From Thermoplasmata archaeon (GTDB lineage Archaea; Thermoplasmatota; Thermoplasmata; Sysuiplasmatales; Sysuiplasmataceae), in the NCBI GenBank assembly GCA_021806165.1, contig JAJZXY010000002.1, forward strand, positions 101,951-165,950: a DNA stretch of 64,000 bases, read 5' to 3'. Both the position numbers and the translations under genes were made by a program. The notes beneath the pieces are model-generated. The model ran no database searches, had not been told where the DNA came from, and saw only the letters and a program-made list of their open reading frames with translations. Each line of letters opens with the position of its first letter. Positions within the stretch are counted from its first letter, which is position 1. Positions 24,547-32,790 of this stretch are shown one piece after another.

Positions 24547-25387
24547 GGAATGGAATTAGAGGGAATGTGAGAATGGCAAGGAGGAGGAGAGGAACAAACT
24601 GAATGGCAAAGGGGGCCGCCGAGTAGTAGTTCGCAACTCCTGAGCCGGTAAATGCGAGGAAGAACGCATAGATGAGCGCTGCGAACGACATTGCTAGCTG
24701 CACGCAGTCTGCCCTGCGCAGGGTGCTCCTCCGCATCCTCCATCTTGCCGGAAAACCCCTCGCCTCCATTGCCTCGGCTACTGACAGGGACCTGTCCATT
24801 GTGCTGTAAAGCAGCGGGAATACCATGCGGGATGCCGAGTACGCGCGCTCCCTCCAGCCGCCGCTCCGTAATGACAGCCCCTTGGATTCGAACGCCTGCA
24901 ACACCTCCTCGCCGTCATTTGCAAGGACAGGCATCAGTCTGGTTGCTACCAGCAGTGAGGCTGCGGTCTTCCTGCCGAATCTTGAAATGATTGCAAGCAG
25001 AGCGTCAGGATTTACTGTCAGAAGCAGCAGATTGAGTGCAATCACCGAGCCTAGAATCCTGATGAGCATGGAAAGTGAGTACAGAACTGGCGAGGATGTT
25101 ATGTGCAGCAGAGGCAGTGACAGGAGCACTCTGCCACCAGGTGCCAGAAATACAGAAATCAGGAGTATGAATGATGAAAGATATACCACGTACCTGGCAA
25201 GCAATAACGACTCTGCGGTGACACCGGCGGACGCGGCTGTTACCAGTGTTGCCGCAAGGACTACGAGCTGCAGCTGAATGGAGGAAAGGAGGACGGAGAG
25301 GACGAAAAGCACGAGAAGCACCGTTATCCTGACAGCCTCAGACAGTGAAGAGAAAGCGCTTTCCTTTTCCCTGTATATCAGCCTCAT
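24488..25387 (-). CDS. ecfT: ECF transporter transmembrane subunit EcfT (CbiQ family)
   Basis: 299 residues, with five to six membrane helices in the first half and the end, and a cytoplasmic segment with the coupling motifs MEARGFPARWRMRR and the upstream AFESKGLSLRSGGWRERAYSASRM. EcfT proteins carry two A-R-G type coupling helices that contact the ATPases; the ARGF and SKGL sequences fit. It overlaps the beta-propeller gene by four bases upstream and the ATPase gene by 59 bases downstream, which suggests tight translational coupling or a later true start for ecfA. Confidence 0.88.
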   Translation of the reverse strand: MRLIYREKESAFSSLSEAVRITVLLVLFVLSVLLSSIQLQLVVLAATLVTAASAGVTAESLLLARYVVYLSSFILLISVFLAPGGRVLLSLPLLHITSSPVLYSLSMLIRILGSVIALNLLLLTVNPDALLAIISRFGRKTAASLLVATRLMPVLANDGEEVLQAFESKGLSLRSGGWRERAYSASRMVFPLLYSTMDRSLSVAEAMEARGFPARWRMRRSTLRRADCVQLAMSFAALIYAFFLAFTGSGVANYYSAAPFAIQFVPLLLLAILTFPLIPFLGRWSHHRDKGPDVQVQFQ

Positions 25388-27354
25388 CTGCCCTTCTTCC
25401 TGTGCCTCCTTGTCAGCAGCGCAGCCGCAACCACAGCTATTGCAAGAGGCACGCCAACGATGGCCACAGCCGCATAATCAGGCACTGCACGCCCCCCTGC
25501 TGCAGTATCCACTTTGACTGCAGCGGTGTAGTAGGCAACGCTTCCGTTTGAATAATTTACAGAGAGCGTCACGGTGTAATTGCCGTTGGAACCGAAATGG
25601 ATTGATGGATGCGGGCCGTAGAGAAGCTTGCCGCCCGCGGACCATGTGAAATTGCTAACGCCAGTGAGCCCGCTGTCGATGCCAGCAGACAGGTTGACGC
25701 TGCCGCCTGCCTGTGTGTAGGTAAACCTTACAATGTGCGCCTTCTGCAGCGAATATATGTGGCCCGAGTCGTCACCCCAGAAAGTGGATGTGCCGTTGAA
25801 CACTGCCGAGGAGAGCGAATAGTCTGTCTGCAGGGAAGGTGCAAACTCCCACAGCCGGGTGCCGTTCAGTGCATACACCGCAACCGACGATGAATTGGAA
25901 TTGGTGGAACTGAATATGTAACTGCCGTAGACGAACGGGGCAGGAGAGGAGAACTGGCTTCCGTAGTGGTTGCTCCAGATCATGGAACCTGATGAGAGAT
26001 TCAGCGCAGAGATAAATCCGCCTGAACTGTATATCACCATGCCGCCCGCAAGTGCAGGTGATGAGGGTGCGCCCGTAGAGTTGCCAGCGGAATGATTCCA
26101 CAGGTAGGCAAGTGACGGTAGGACCAGGCAGTGGACTGTGATATTCACATACCCAGAGGAGGAAGACAGCCCGGATGAGATGAAAAGCAGCCTGCTGCCT
26201 GAGACCGCCGGGGAGCCGTAAACAACGCCGCCGGTGGCTATCCTCGCATCGACTGCGCCGCTGCTGCCATTCAATTCAGAAAGGTCTGTCAGTCCGCTGG
26301 ACGTGCTGAAGGCATAGAGCTCACCGCCGTAATATGCCGGTGTGGAATAATAGCTTCCTTTCCCAATTGAAGCATTCCATATCAGGGATGCATTGAAGGC
26401 GTAATAGTCGGCGCCCCCGCTCCCATTGATGATGTAGAAGCCCTCTGGCCCTAGCACCGGTGCACCGGTCAGGCCCTCCGGGGAGGAGCTGACATTGACT
26501 ATGATGTGCAGCACGGAACCAGTGGTTGCGTTGAGCATATAGATGCTGCCGTCGGTACTCGGGACAATAAGCATGCCGTCTGCATAGAGTGGCGCTGCAA
26601 CCTCGAATCCAATGCTTCCTATTTCAGTTGTCCAGACCCTGTCGCCGTAACTGTTGTATGCCATGACTGATGACGTATTCCCCTTCCCGTCAGTGACCAG
26701 ATAGACAAGACCATTGCCGTCTACAGGCTGAACATCAATTGAGCTGCCGGCATACCCCTTCCATGAGAGTGTGTCTGCGGGCGGAGCAGGCTGCATGTTG
26801 CTGAAACCTGTGCCAGCACCTGAACCGCCAGGGGAACCGCGGTAGGAGGGAACAGGATTGGGATCGGCTGGAGTCTGCTGAGGAGGGTAGTACGGCAGGT
26901 ATGTCGTAGTGCTCCAGAGCGAATAACTCCATGCCACTGAAGTGGTTGATGACATGTTTATCTCCCCTGCCCCAACATTGCTCAGCTGCCAGGCGGAAGT
27001 GCTTCCGTTCCACTCCCAGAGTGACCAGAAAGGACCGTCGGAGCTGTTGACATTCCAGAACCCGCCGATCTCATTGACAAAGCCTGCCGCACTGTAATTG
27101 ATGCCAAGTCCGAAGTAGGCCGCAGCGCCGGCAGTCAGGTTCAGCGCACTTGAATAGTCTGCAGGACTGCTGTAATACCAGTAATAGGCACCGTCCGGGA
27201 ATGATATCAGGACAGAGTCGTTCACAGAGGCTGCATAATTCCTCGCGATCAATCCTTCGCCGGTAGGGGTTGCAGCTGCATAGTGCATGCCAGACATAAC
27301 AAGCGATGCAAGTACGAAGACTGCCATCATTGATGTAATACTTTCAATTCGCAT
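25384..27354 (-). CDS. Surface beta-propeller protein with DUF4430-like and PKD-like domains
   Basis: About 656 residues. A signal peptide (MRIESITSMMAVFVLASLVMSG) leads into a domain (about 30-150: SVLISFPDGAYYWYY, GPFWSLWEWNGSTSAWQLSNVGAGE) resembling DUF4430, the transcobalamin-like ligand domain. A Pro/Gly-rich linker follows. Then comes a PQQ-type beta-propeller (about 195-550) with repeats such as VYLVTDGKGN, GSIYMLNATTGS and SGFISALNLSSGSMIW. A PKD-like Ig domain (about 555-625, FTWSAGGKLLYGPHPSIHFGSNGNYTVTLSV) precedes a C-terminal membrane anchor with a basic tail (RRHRKKGR). Many N-x-S/T sequons fit a glycosylated cell-surface protein. First gene of the ECF operon, so likely an extracytoplasmic ligand collector. 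The ATG at 27354 is chosen over the TTG at 27381. Confidence 0.78.
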   Translation of the reverse strand: MRIESITSMMAVFVLASLVMSGMHYAAATPTGEGLIARNYAASVNDSVLISFPDGAYYWYYSSPADYSSALNLTAGAAAYFGLGINYSAAGFVNEIGGFWNVNSSDGPFWSLWEWNGSTSAWQLSNVGAGEINMSSTTSVAWSYSLWSTTTYLPYYPPQQTPADPNPVPSYRGSPGGSGAGTGFSNMQPAPPADTLSWKGYAGSSIDVQPVDGNGLVYLVTDGKGNTSSVMAYNSYGDRVWTTEIGSIGFEVAAPLYADGMLIVPSTDGSIYMLNATTGSVLHIIVNVSSSPEGLTGAPVLGPEGFYIINGSGGADYYAFNASLIWNASIGKGSYYSTPAYYGGELYAFSTSSGLTDLSELNGSSGAVDARIATGGVVYGSPAVSGSRLLFISSGLSSSSGYVNITVHCLVLPSLAYLWNHSAGNSTGAPSSPALAGGMVIYSSGGFISALNLSSGSMIWSNHYGSQFSSPAPFVYGSYIFSSTNSNSSSVAVYALNGTRLWEFAPSLQTDYSLSSAVFNGTSTFWGDDSGHIYSLQKAHIVRFTYTQAGGSVNLSAGIDSGLTGVSNFTWSAGGKLLYGPHPSIHFGSNGNYTVTLSVNYSNGSVAYYTAAVKVDTAAGGRAVPDYAAVAIVGVPLAIAVVAAALLTRRHRKKGR

Positions 27355-27363
27355 GGGACCACG

Positions 27364-27407
27364 GTTGGATGTATTATCCAACAGGGTCAGGCATTACTTG
27401 CTTATTA
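27364..27407 (-). promoter_or_regulatory. Promoter and operator-like dyad of the surface-protein/ECF operon
   Basis: On the minus strand TAATAAG (27407-27401) is a TATA-like box, giving a predicted start near 27378 and a leader of about 24 bases. A perfect 7-base-arm dyad GTTGGAT-N5-ATCCAAC (27364-27382) lies exactly over that start. This is a repressor-type position. No cobalamin-riboswitch-like structure fits in such a short leader. Confidence 0.55.
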
Positions 27408-27421
27408 CACTTGCGGGACTT

Positions 27422-28027
27422 TCAGAGCAGCGTGATGGCCGCATGGAATGTTGCCATATGTGACAGCGGCTGAGTGCTGCCCGAAGCTATCACCACTGCA
27501 TCGCCGTCAGATGAGCCGAGAGAGCCGAAGGCGGCCTTCTCAACCGTCTCGTCCCTGACCTCCCCATAGTCGGGGGGAAGCAAAAGCCTCCCCTCCCTCA
27601 CCACCATGGTTATTGCCCCGTCGCCACCGTGCTTTACAGCCTCGTCCCTCTGCCTTATTCCGTTTGTGACGCTCTTCGACCTGCCTGTAACCACTCCCAT
27701 CGACGTGTGCTTTCCAGTCGACAGGGTGCATCTGGAGATGCTCACGATCCTCACCGGGAATGAGGCGAGGGCACTTCTCCCCCTGTCTGTAAGGACAATG
27801 CCTGCATTGCTCCTGCTTATCAGCGATGACTCCTCCAGCAGGTCCAGGAGCGTTCTTGCACTTCCCTCTCCTATGCCGAGAGATTTGGAAATCCTGGCCC
27901 TCCCAGTCCTGCCGGAAGCAGAAATTTCACTGAGCGCACCAAAAAGATGGTAGGGGCCGAACCTCCTTCCCGGGCCCCTACGATTGTCTGAATCCCCTTG
28001 CAGCAGTTCAGAAAACAGATAGCTCAT
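27422..28027 (-). CDS. Winged-helix protein with DUF4443-like C-terminal domain
   Basis: 201 residues. The N-terminal part (about 22-90: GPYHLFGALSEISASGRTGRARISKSLGIGEGSARTLLDLLEESSLISRSNAGIVLTDRGRSAL) is a winged helix. The C-terminal part (about 95-200) contains the string DEAVKHGGDGAITMVVREGRLLLPPD, recalled from archaeal DUF4443 proteins of unknown function. The start codon lies inside the 3' end of the SAM synthetase gene (20-base overlap), so the two are co-transcribed. A regulator of methionine/SAM metabolism is possible from context only. Confidence 0.72.
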   Translation of the reverse strand: MSYLFSELLQGDSDNRRGPGRRFGPYHLFGALSEISASGRTGRARISKSLGIGEGSARTLLDLLEESSLISRSNAGIVLTDRGRSALASFPVRIVSISRCTLSTGKHTSMGVVTGRSKSVTNGIRQRDEAVKHGGDGAITMVVREGRLLLPPDYGEVRDETVEKAAFGSLGSSDGDAVVIASGSTQPLSHMATFHAAITLL

Positions 28028-29207
28028 TCTTGATAACTCTCTGCGTCACGTACTTGTCAACGTTATCAAGATATTCCGCTAAAATGCTTTCTGCCTCCCT
28101 GTTCCAGCGGCTGAAGCTGGAGCCGTTGTTCATGATGAGGTCTACAGTTGCATTGAGCGGTTCTGACACAGGCTTGCCTATCTGGGAGAGTATCCTTACA
28201 TTGACCTCCGCGACATCCCCCCCTGAGACAGAGTGAATCTTGTGGGCCACCTGGTGGGAGAGAAGGTTGTATATCTTACCTACATGGGTCACGGGGTTCT
28301 TCCCAGCGGCTGCCTCAAGGCTCATCGTTCTGAATGGGGTGATGATGCCGTTGACCCTGTTTCCCCTTCCGACCGAGCCGTCGTCACCATTTTCCATGGA
28401 GAGTCCGGTAACAGTGTTGTAGTAGATGCCGCTCTCGAAATCATCGGCTGTGTTGATGTAGACATCCACCTCCCTCTTCGTGAATTTGCGCGCATAGTCG
28501 GTCACCTTCTCCCTGACTTCCTCCCTGATGCTCAGGTAGTGGTCGCGGTCATCTATCCTCTTACCAACCATGGCTATTGCGCATGTAACCGTGATCCTGT
28601 CACCGCGCCTCGACGTCATGACCTTGACGTCCTTCCCAGTCTGAGGAAGCTGCTTCTTCAGCTCGCCGTTGATGTAGAACTCCACCTCCCTTGTGATGGT
28701 CTCGGCCTCAGAAAAGGGGGCGAACCCGACACCGAAGCTTGTGTCATTGGCAAGCAGCCTGTTTGTCTCATAAACACCGCGAAGGTCAACCGAGCCCTGA
28801 CCGATCTTGGTGTCGAGGATTACATCCTTGTCAACATCCAGATCCTCAAAGGTCTTGCGCAGGTAATCCCTGGCTGCATCCTCGGCAATCCTCTTGAACG
28901 GTATTTTCTCACCGTTAACCTCTGTGGTAGCCCTGCCCACGAGCAGCACATAGATGGGCTCGGTGACCTTCCCTCCCTTGAATTCAGGAATGGACTGGCC
29001 GCCAACAACCTGACACTCATCCGTATTGTGGTGAAGCACCCTTCCGAAATGCTCTACGTAGTATCTGCAGAGTCCCCTGCTTACCTGTTCTGCAATGCCG
29101 TCCGCAACACTGTCGGGGTGGCCGATTCCCTTCCTCTCGACCATCTCAGTCTCTTTGCTCTCGACTGTTTCGCTCTTCAGTTCCTTGACAGTGATATTCT
29201 TTGCCAA
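28008..29207 (-). CDS. mat: Archaeal S-adenosylmethionine synthetase (methionine adenosyltransferase)
   Basis: Makes S-adenosylmethionine from methionine and ATP. The 399 residues match the distinct archaeal family (COG1812): [60 protein letters not shown] and [35 protein letters not shown]. Translation starts at TTG (29207), supported by the [10 protein letters not shown] family-type N-terminus. A TATA-like GATAAAGAT (minus, 29234-29226) is placed for an almost leaderless mRNA. SAM is needed by TYW1, Trm1 and the methyltransferase encoded in this window. Confidence 0.97.
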   Translation of the reverse strand: MAKNITVKELKSETVESKETEMVERKGIGHPDSVADGIAEQVSRGLCRYYVEHFGRVLHHNTDECQVVGGQSIPEFKGGKVTEPIYVLLVGRATTEVNGEKIPFKRIAEDAARDYLRKTFEDLDVDKDVILDTKIGQGSVDLRGVYETNRLLANDTSFGVGFAPFSEAETITREVEFYINGELKKQLPQTGKDVKVMTSRRGDRITVTCAIAMVGKRIDDRDHYLSIREEVREKVTDYARKFTKREVDVYINTADDFESGIYYNTVTGLSMENGDDGSVGRGNRVNGIITPFRTMSLEAAAGKNPVTHVGKIYNLLSHQVAHKIHSVSGGDVAEVNVRILSQIGKPVSEPLNATVDLIMNNGSSFSRWNREAESILAEYLDNVDKYVTQRVIKNELSVF

Positions 29208-29327
29208 TTATATCCCTCAAAGGCTATCTTTATCCGCTTCATTGTGTTGTGGTTAATATCCCTTTTCACAGGATATATTCCAATCGGAATAAGAACCCCT
29301 CAGTCAGATGAGGATAGCAGGACGCTT

Positions 29328-30236
29328 CTAACCCCTTGGCCTGACCCTGTAGCGCAGGAAGTCCCTTGCCACGTAACTTTTCGCAAAGCAGCTTCTGGCC
29401 TCGCGAAGCAGGGTAGCAGTATCCTCGTAGCGACCGCTGATGTGGTCCAGATAGAGGCGGCGTGCTCCCGAAGAGGCGGCAAGCCGGGCAGCCTCTATGC
29501 TTGTCGAATGACCCGTCTCCTCTGCCCTGGATGCGCTTTCCTCTGTGAAGGTGGAGTCGAATATGAGCACATCCACTCCGCGCATCAGCTCCCCGATGGA
29601 GCCGTTGGGCCTCGTATCCACCGCATAACCCACAGACGGCCCTGCGCGTGGCTTTCCCATTACATCAGATGGCCTGACAGTCCTGCCGGAAACAGTCACC
29701 GCCTGATTTCGCTGCAGCCTGCCGTAGTCTGGACCAGGGGGTATGCCGAGCTTTGCCGCCTTCGCAGGATTGAACTTTCCGGGGCGTACAGGCCCGTCCA
29801 GCCTGAATGAAAGCGCCCTTGTGCCATGCGTCGCCTCAGCGGCCGACAGCGTATGGCTGTCCAGACTGACAGAATCCCCTCCCTGCATCTCAACTGTCTC
29901 CACCGGGAAGGCATCGGAGACAAGACGCCCCTCCTTGAGATGCGACAGCAGTGAGTCAAGACCCGGGGGGCCGAAGAAGGTGAGTGGGTCCGTCCTCCCG
30001 GAAAGAGCCATCGACTGCGTTAGGCCCGGAATGCCGAGCATATGGTCCCCATGATAGTGGGAGAGTGCAATCCATCTTACCTTCATGAATGAAACGCCAG
30101 CGCGCATCATCTGGCGCTGCGTCCCCTCACCGCAGTCAAAGAGAAGTGAAACACCATCCATCAGCACCGCCGTAGAGGACACATTCCTCTCTCTGGATGG
30201 CATGGTGGCCCCTGTCCCGAGGAAAACTATTTCCAT
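29328..30236 (-). CDS. rnz: Ribonuclease Z (tRNA 3' endonuclease)
   Basis: Removes 3' trailers from tRNA precursors. The 302-residue metallo-beta-lactamase protein begins MEIVFLGTGATMPSRERNVSSTAV and carries the zinc motif SHYHGDHMLGIPGL, then later FDSTFTEES and the histidine in GHSTSIEAA, all as in archaeal RNase Z. The flexible-arm region PGPDYGRLQRNQAVTV is present. This matters here because the tRNAs seen in the window lack an encoded CCA and need 3' trimming before CCA addition. Confidence 0.95.
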   Translation of the reverse strand: MEIVFLGTGATMPSRERNVSSTAVLMDGVSLLFDCGEGTQRQMMRAGVSFMKVRWIALSHYHGDHMLGIPGLTQSMALSGRTDPLTFFGPPGLDSLLSHLKEGRLVSDAFPVETVEMQGGDSVSLDSHTLSAAEATHGTRALSFRLDGPVRPGKFNPAKAAKLGIPPGPDYGRLQRNQAVTVSGRTVRPSDVMGKPRAGPSVGYAVDTRPNGSIGELMRGVDVLIFDSTFTEESASRAEETGHSTSIEAARLAASSGARRLYLDHISGRYEDTATLLREARSCFAKSYVARDFLRYRVRPRG

Positions 30237-30284
30237 CTTCCTGTTCCTCCAGAATGCGCAGTCGCCCCGCAGCGAAGCTGTGAA

Positions 30285-30506
30285 TCACCAGGCCAGCCTT
30301 TCCAGTTCCTTGTCTCCCTTGGTTGCCTTCTTGTAAGTCCTGTAATGCGTCCTGCAGAGGTGCGCCCTTCCCCCCTTGGTCTTGAGGCTGAGCTTTGCCT
30401 TCTCCGAGGCTTCCTTTCCGGAAACCGATCTTGCCGACGGCTCCTCGCAGCCCGACACCGAACATGTTGCCGCGGCCGCCCGCCTGACTGCGTGTCTCTC
30501 CGCCAT
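30285..30506 (-). CDS. Small zinc-binding-type protein of unknown function
   Basis: 73 residues, very basic. It has CSVSGC (C-x4-C) near residue 15 and HLCRTHYRTYKK (C-x2-H) near residue 50, which together could bind one zinc. An Ala/Arg-rich N-terminus and a Lys-rich end suggest nucleic-acid or ribosome binding. Similar tiny proteins occur in Thermoplasmata genomes, but I cannot name the family. It lies 48 bases upstream of RNase Z on the same strand and may share its transcript. Confidence 0.65.
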   Translation of the reverse strand: MAERHAVRRAAAATCSVSGCEEPSARSVSGKEASEKAKLSLKTKGGRAHLCRTHYRTYKKATKGDKELERLAW

Positions 30507-30627
30507 TGCTCCGAGATTTAGCTCCGATTAGATAAAGTGTGTTGTCAAGCAGGGAGTGATGGATTTTGATGGCCGTGATACCATTTAATACCCGACTCTG
30601 CTGTTGCTTAACAGGAGAGGACAGCAG

Positions 30628-31275
30628 GTGGCAAAGATATCGCCCTCCATACTTTCGGCGGATTTCGGAAGGCTCCGGGAAGAGGTTGAAATGGTGACAA
30701 GATCCGGGGCGGACAGCCTTCATATCGACGTCATGGACGGCCATTTCGTCCCGAACATAACAATGGGACCGGTCGTCATCCGTTCCATACGCGGAGCCTC
30801 GTCCCTGCCATTCGAAACGCACCTGATGATTGAACATCCTGACAGGCTGCTGAAGGATTTTGCTGAAAGTGGATCGGATTTGCTGATAGTACATCCAGAG
30901 GCACATCACGACCTCCCTTCAACGCTTGAGAGCATAAGGGGAATGGGCAAGTTGCGCGGTGTCGCGGTAAACCCCGAAACACCGCTGTCTGCGGTCGGGG
31001 GCGTTATGGGGGAGGTGGAGATGCTGCTCATCATGACGGTTCATCCCGGCTTCGGGGGTCAGAAGTTCATAGAAGCTGTTCTGCCCAAAATCCGGGAGGC
31101 GAGGAAGTTGGTTGATGAGGCAGGCCTCCGGACGAGGATTGTCATCGATGGCGGTGTGAACCTGGAGAATGGGAAGCAGTGCATGGAGGCGGGAGCGCAC
31201 GAGCTCGTTGCCGGTACATCTGTTTTCAGGAGCCAGAGTCCCGCTGATACGATAAGGAAATTCAGGGAATTGTGA
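30628..31275 (+). CDS. rpe: Ribulose-phosphate 3-epimerase
   Basis: TIM-barrel enzyme that interconverts ribulose 5-phosphate and xylulose 5-phosphate. Signatures: KISPSILSADFGRL, SLHIDVMDGHFVPNITMGP, FETHLMIEHPD, MTVHPGFGGQKFI (catalytic) and IDGGVN. The chosen start is GTG at 30628, because AGGAGAGG lies 8 bases before it and VAKISPSILS is the normal N-terminus. The in-frame TTG at 30604 has no such support. A TATA-like CATTTAATA is at about 30583-30591. In archaea without a full pentose phosphate pathway the enzyme supports pentose supply. Confidence 0.93.
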   Translation: MAKISPSILSADFGRLREEVEMVTRSGADSLHIDVMDGHFVPNITMGPVVIRSIRGASSLPFETHLMIEHPDRLLKDFAESGSDLLIVHPEAHHDLPSTLESIRGMGKLRGVAVNPETPLSAVGGVMGEVEMLLIMTVHPGFGGQKFIEAVLPKIREARKLVDEAGLRTRIVIDGGVNLENGKQCMEAGAHELVAGTSVFRSQSPADTIRKFREL

Positions 31276-31485
31276 TTATTCCCGCTCCTGCGACTGCCCG
31301 GGCAAGATTAATAAGCAAGCAAATAATAGATTGTTCAGGATATGGCCATGAAATCCATGCTGACTTTCATCAATTCCTCGGTTCAGGGTTTTATTGAAGA
31401 TGAAACTGGACAACCATAGAGTTGCTTGAGCGGACAGCCTGAATTTCTGGACATCTACGTAGAACAAACGGAAGTGCGAAAACAG
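31276..31485. other. dnaG leader region
   Basis: 210 bases with no gene. AT-rich around 31310-31345 (possible promoter of the dnaG operon, box uncertain). An in-frame TTG at 31426 could extend DnaG by 20 residues, but those residues do not look like family sequence. Confidence 0.5.
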
Positions 31486-32778
31486 ATGTCTAACAACGAA
31501 CACATCAACATAGATCCATCGACAACCAAGTACCTCATTCAGGCAAGACTTAGCGCCGACGGCATCGTCGAGAAGCCTGACGTCGTGGGTGCGATATTCG
31601 GCCAGACTGAGGGACTCTTAGGGGAGGAGCTCGATCTCAGGGATCTTCAAAAAGGAGGCAGGATAGGGAGGATTGAAGTGGAAGTCCTTTCAAAGATGGG
31701 AAAGTCCGAGGGGACTGTCATGATACCTTCCAGCCTGGACCAGATAGAGACTGCCGTGCTTGCTGCATCACTCGAAACAATAGACAGGATTGGGCCATGC
31801 AAGGCGAAGATAAATGTCGAATCGCTCGAGGATGTCAGGATTACAAAGAGGAACAAGATCATAGAGAGGTCCAAGGAACTCCTGGGCCATATGGCAAAGG
31901 CATCAAAGTCCAGCGGACTGGATCTGCTTGAGGCGATAAGGCAGTCCTCCAAGACTGAGGAACTTACCTACTTCGGGAAGGAAAGGCTGCCTGCCGGTCC
32001 CAATGCCCTTGACTCCGACGCAATAATAATCGTCGAGGGAAGGTCCGACGTGATAAACCTCCTGAAATGCGGAATAAAGAACACAATTGCCGTCGAGGGC
32101 ACCAATGTGCCCAAGTCCATACAGGACATTTCATCGGAGAAGGTGGTAACAGCCTTCGTCGACGGTGACCGCGGCGGCGAGCTCATACTCAAGGAGCTGC
32201 TCCAGGTTGCCGACGTGGACTTCATAGCAAGGGCCCCCAAAGGGCAGGAAGTCGAGGAGCTTACACAGAAGCAGATCATGAAGGCTCTGAGAAACAAGAT
32301 GCCTACCGAGCAGTATGTGGAAATGTTCGGCCTGAGTGTGCAGACGCTTGACCAGAAGGAGAAGGATGCACAGAGACGTGGCCGGGACAACCACAGGCCC
32401 AGGCAGGTTGAGGTCACTGACAAGAAGGGTCAGGAGGAAAGGCAGAAGGAGCCTGAGAAGAGGGCCGTCAAGCAGCTTACACCGGAGCAGGAGAAGATGC
32501 GCCAGATGCTAGATGACATGGGGGGGACGTCGAAGGCAGTCTTCATTGACAGTTCAGGTTCGCGGGTCCAGGATGTTGCGGTCAGGGACCTCGTCAACAT
32601 ACTCCGTGAGCAGGAGGAGGGAAAAATAGGCGGCGTCGTGTTTGACGGCATAATCACCCAGCGCATTCTCGATCTGGCCGCCGAGAAGAAGATCCCCTTC
32701 CTTGCGGCGAGCAAGCTGGGCAGCATCACCAAGCAGCCCGACAGCGTTGCCATCTGGGTGAAGGAAGAACTGAACTGA
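31486..32778 (+). CDS. dnaG: DnaG-type primase / exosome-associated DnaG
   Basis: Archaeal DnaG, 430 residues. A helical N-terminal domain (INIDPSTTKYLIQARLSADGIVEKPDVVGAIFGQTEGLLGEELDLRDLQK) precedes a TOPRIM domain with the acidic motif IIIVEGRSDVINLL and the later AFVDGDRGGE. The C-terminal part is charged and repetitive (RQVEVTDKKGQEERQKEPEKR) before a last conserved block. In archaea DnaG is mainly found on the RNA exosome as a poly(A)-binding cap subunit, though primase activity is reported. The ATG at 31486 is chosen because family members start just before DPSTTKYLI. The next gene follows after 12 bases. Confidence 0.95.
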   Translation: MSNNEHINIDPSTTKYLIQARLSADGIVEKPDVVGAIFGQTEGLLGEELDLRDLQKGGRIGRIEVEVLSKMGKSEGTVMIPSSLDQIETAVLAASLETIDRIGPCKAKINVESLEDVRITKRNKIIERSKELLGHMAKASKSSGLDLLEAIRQSSKTEELTYFGKERLPAGPNALDSDAIIIVEGRSDVINLLKCGIKNTIAVEGTNVPKSIQDISSEKVVTAFVDGDRGGELILKELLQVADVDFIARAPKGQEVEELTQKQIMKALRNKMPTEQYVEMFGLSVQTLDQKEKDAQRRGRDNHRPRQVEVTDKKGQEERQKEPEKRAVKQLTPEQEKMRQMLDDMGGTSKAVFIDSSGSRVQDVAVRDLVNILREQEEGKIGGVVFDGIITQRILDLAAEKKIPFLAASKLGSITKQPDSVAIWVKEELN

Positions 32779-32790
32779 AGGGCAGCTAAA

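Noticed and set aside
28233..29810. A 525-codon plus-strand open frame
   Set aside because: It is antisense to the SAM synthetase and RNase Z genes, has no recognisable domain, and its openness follows from the G+C-rich codon use of those genes.
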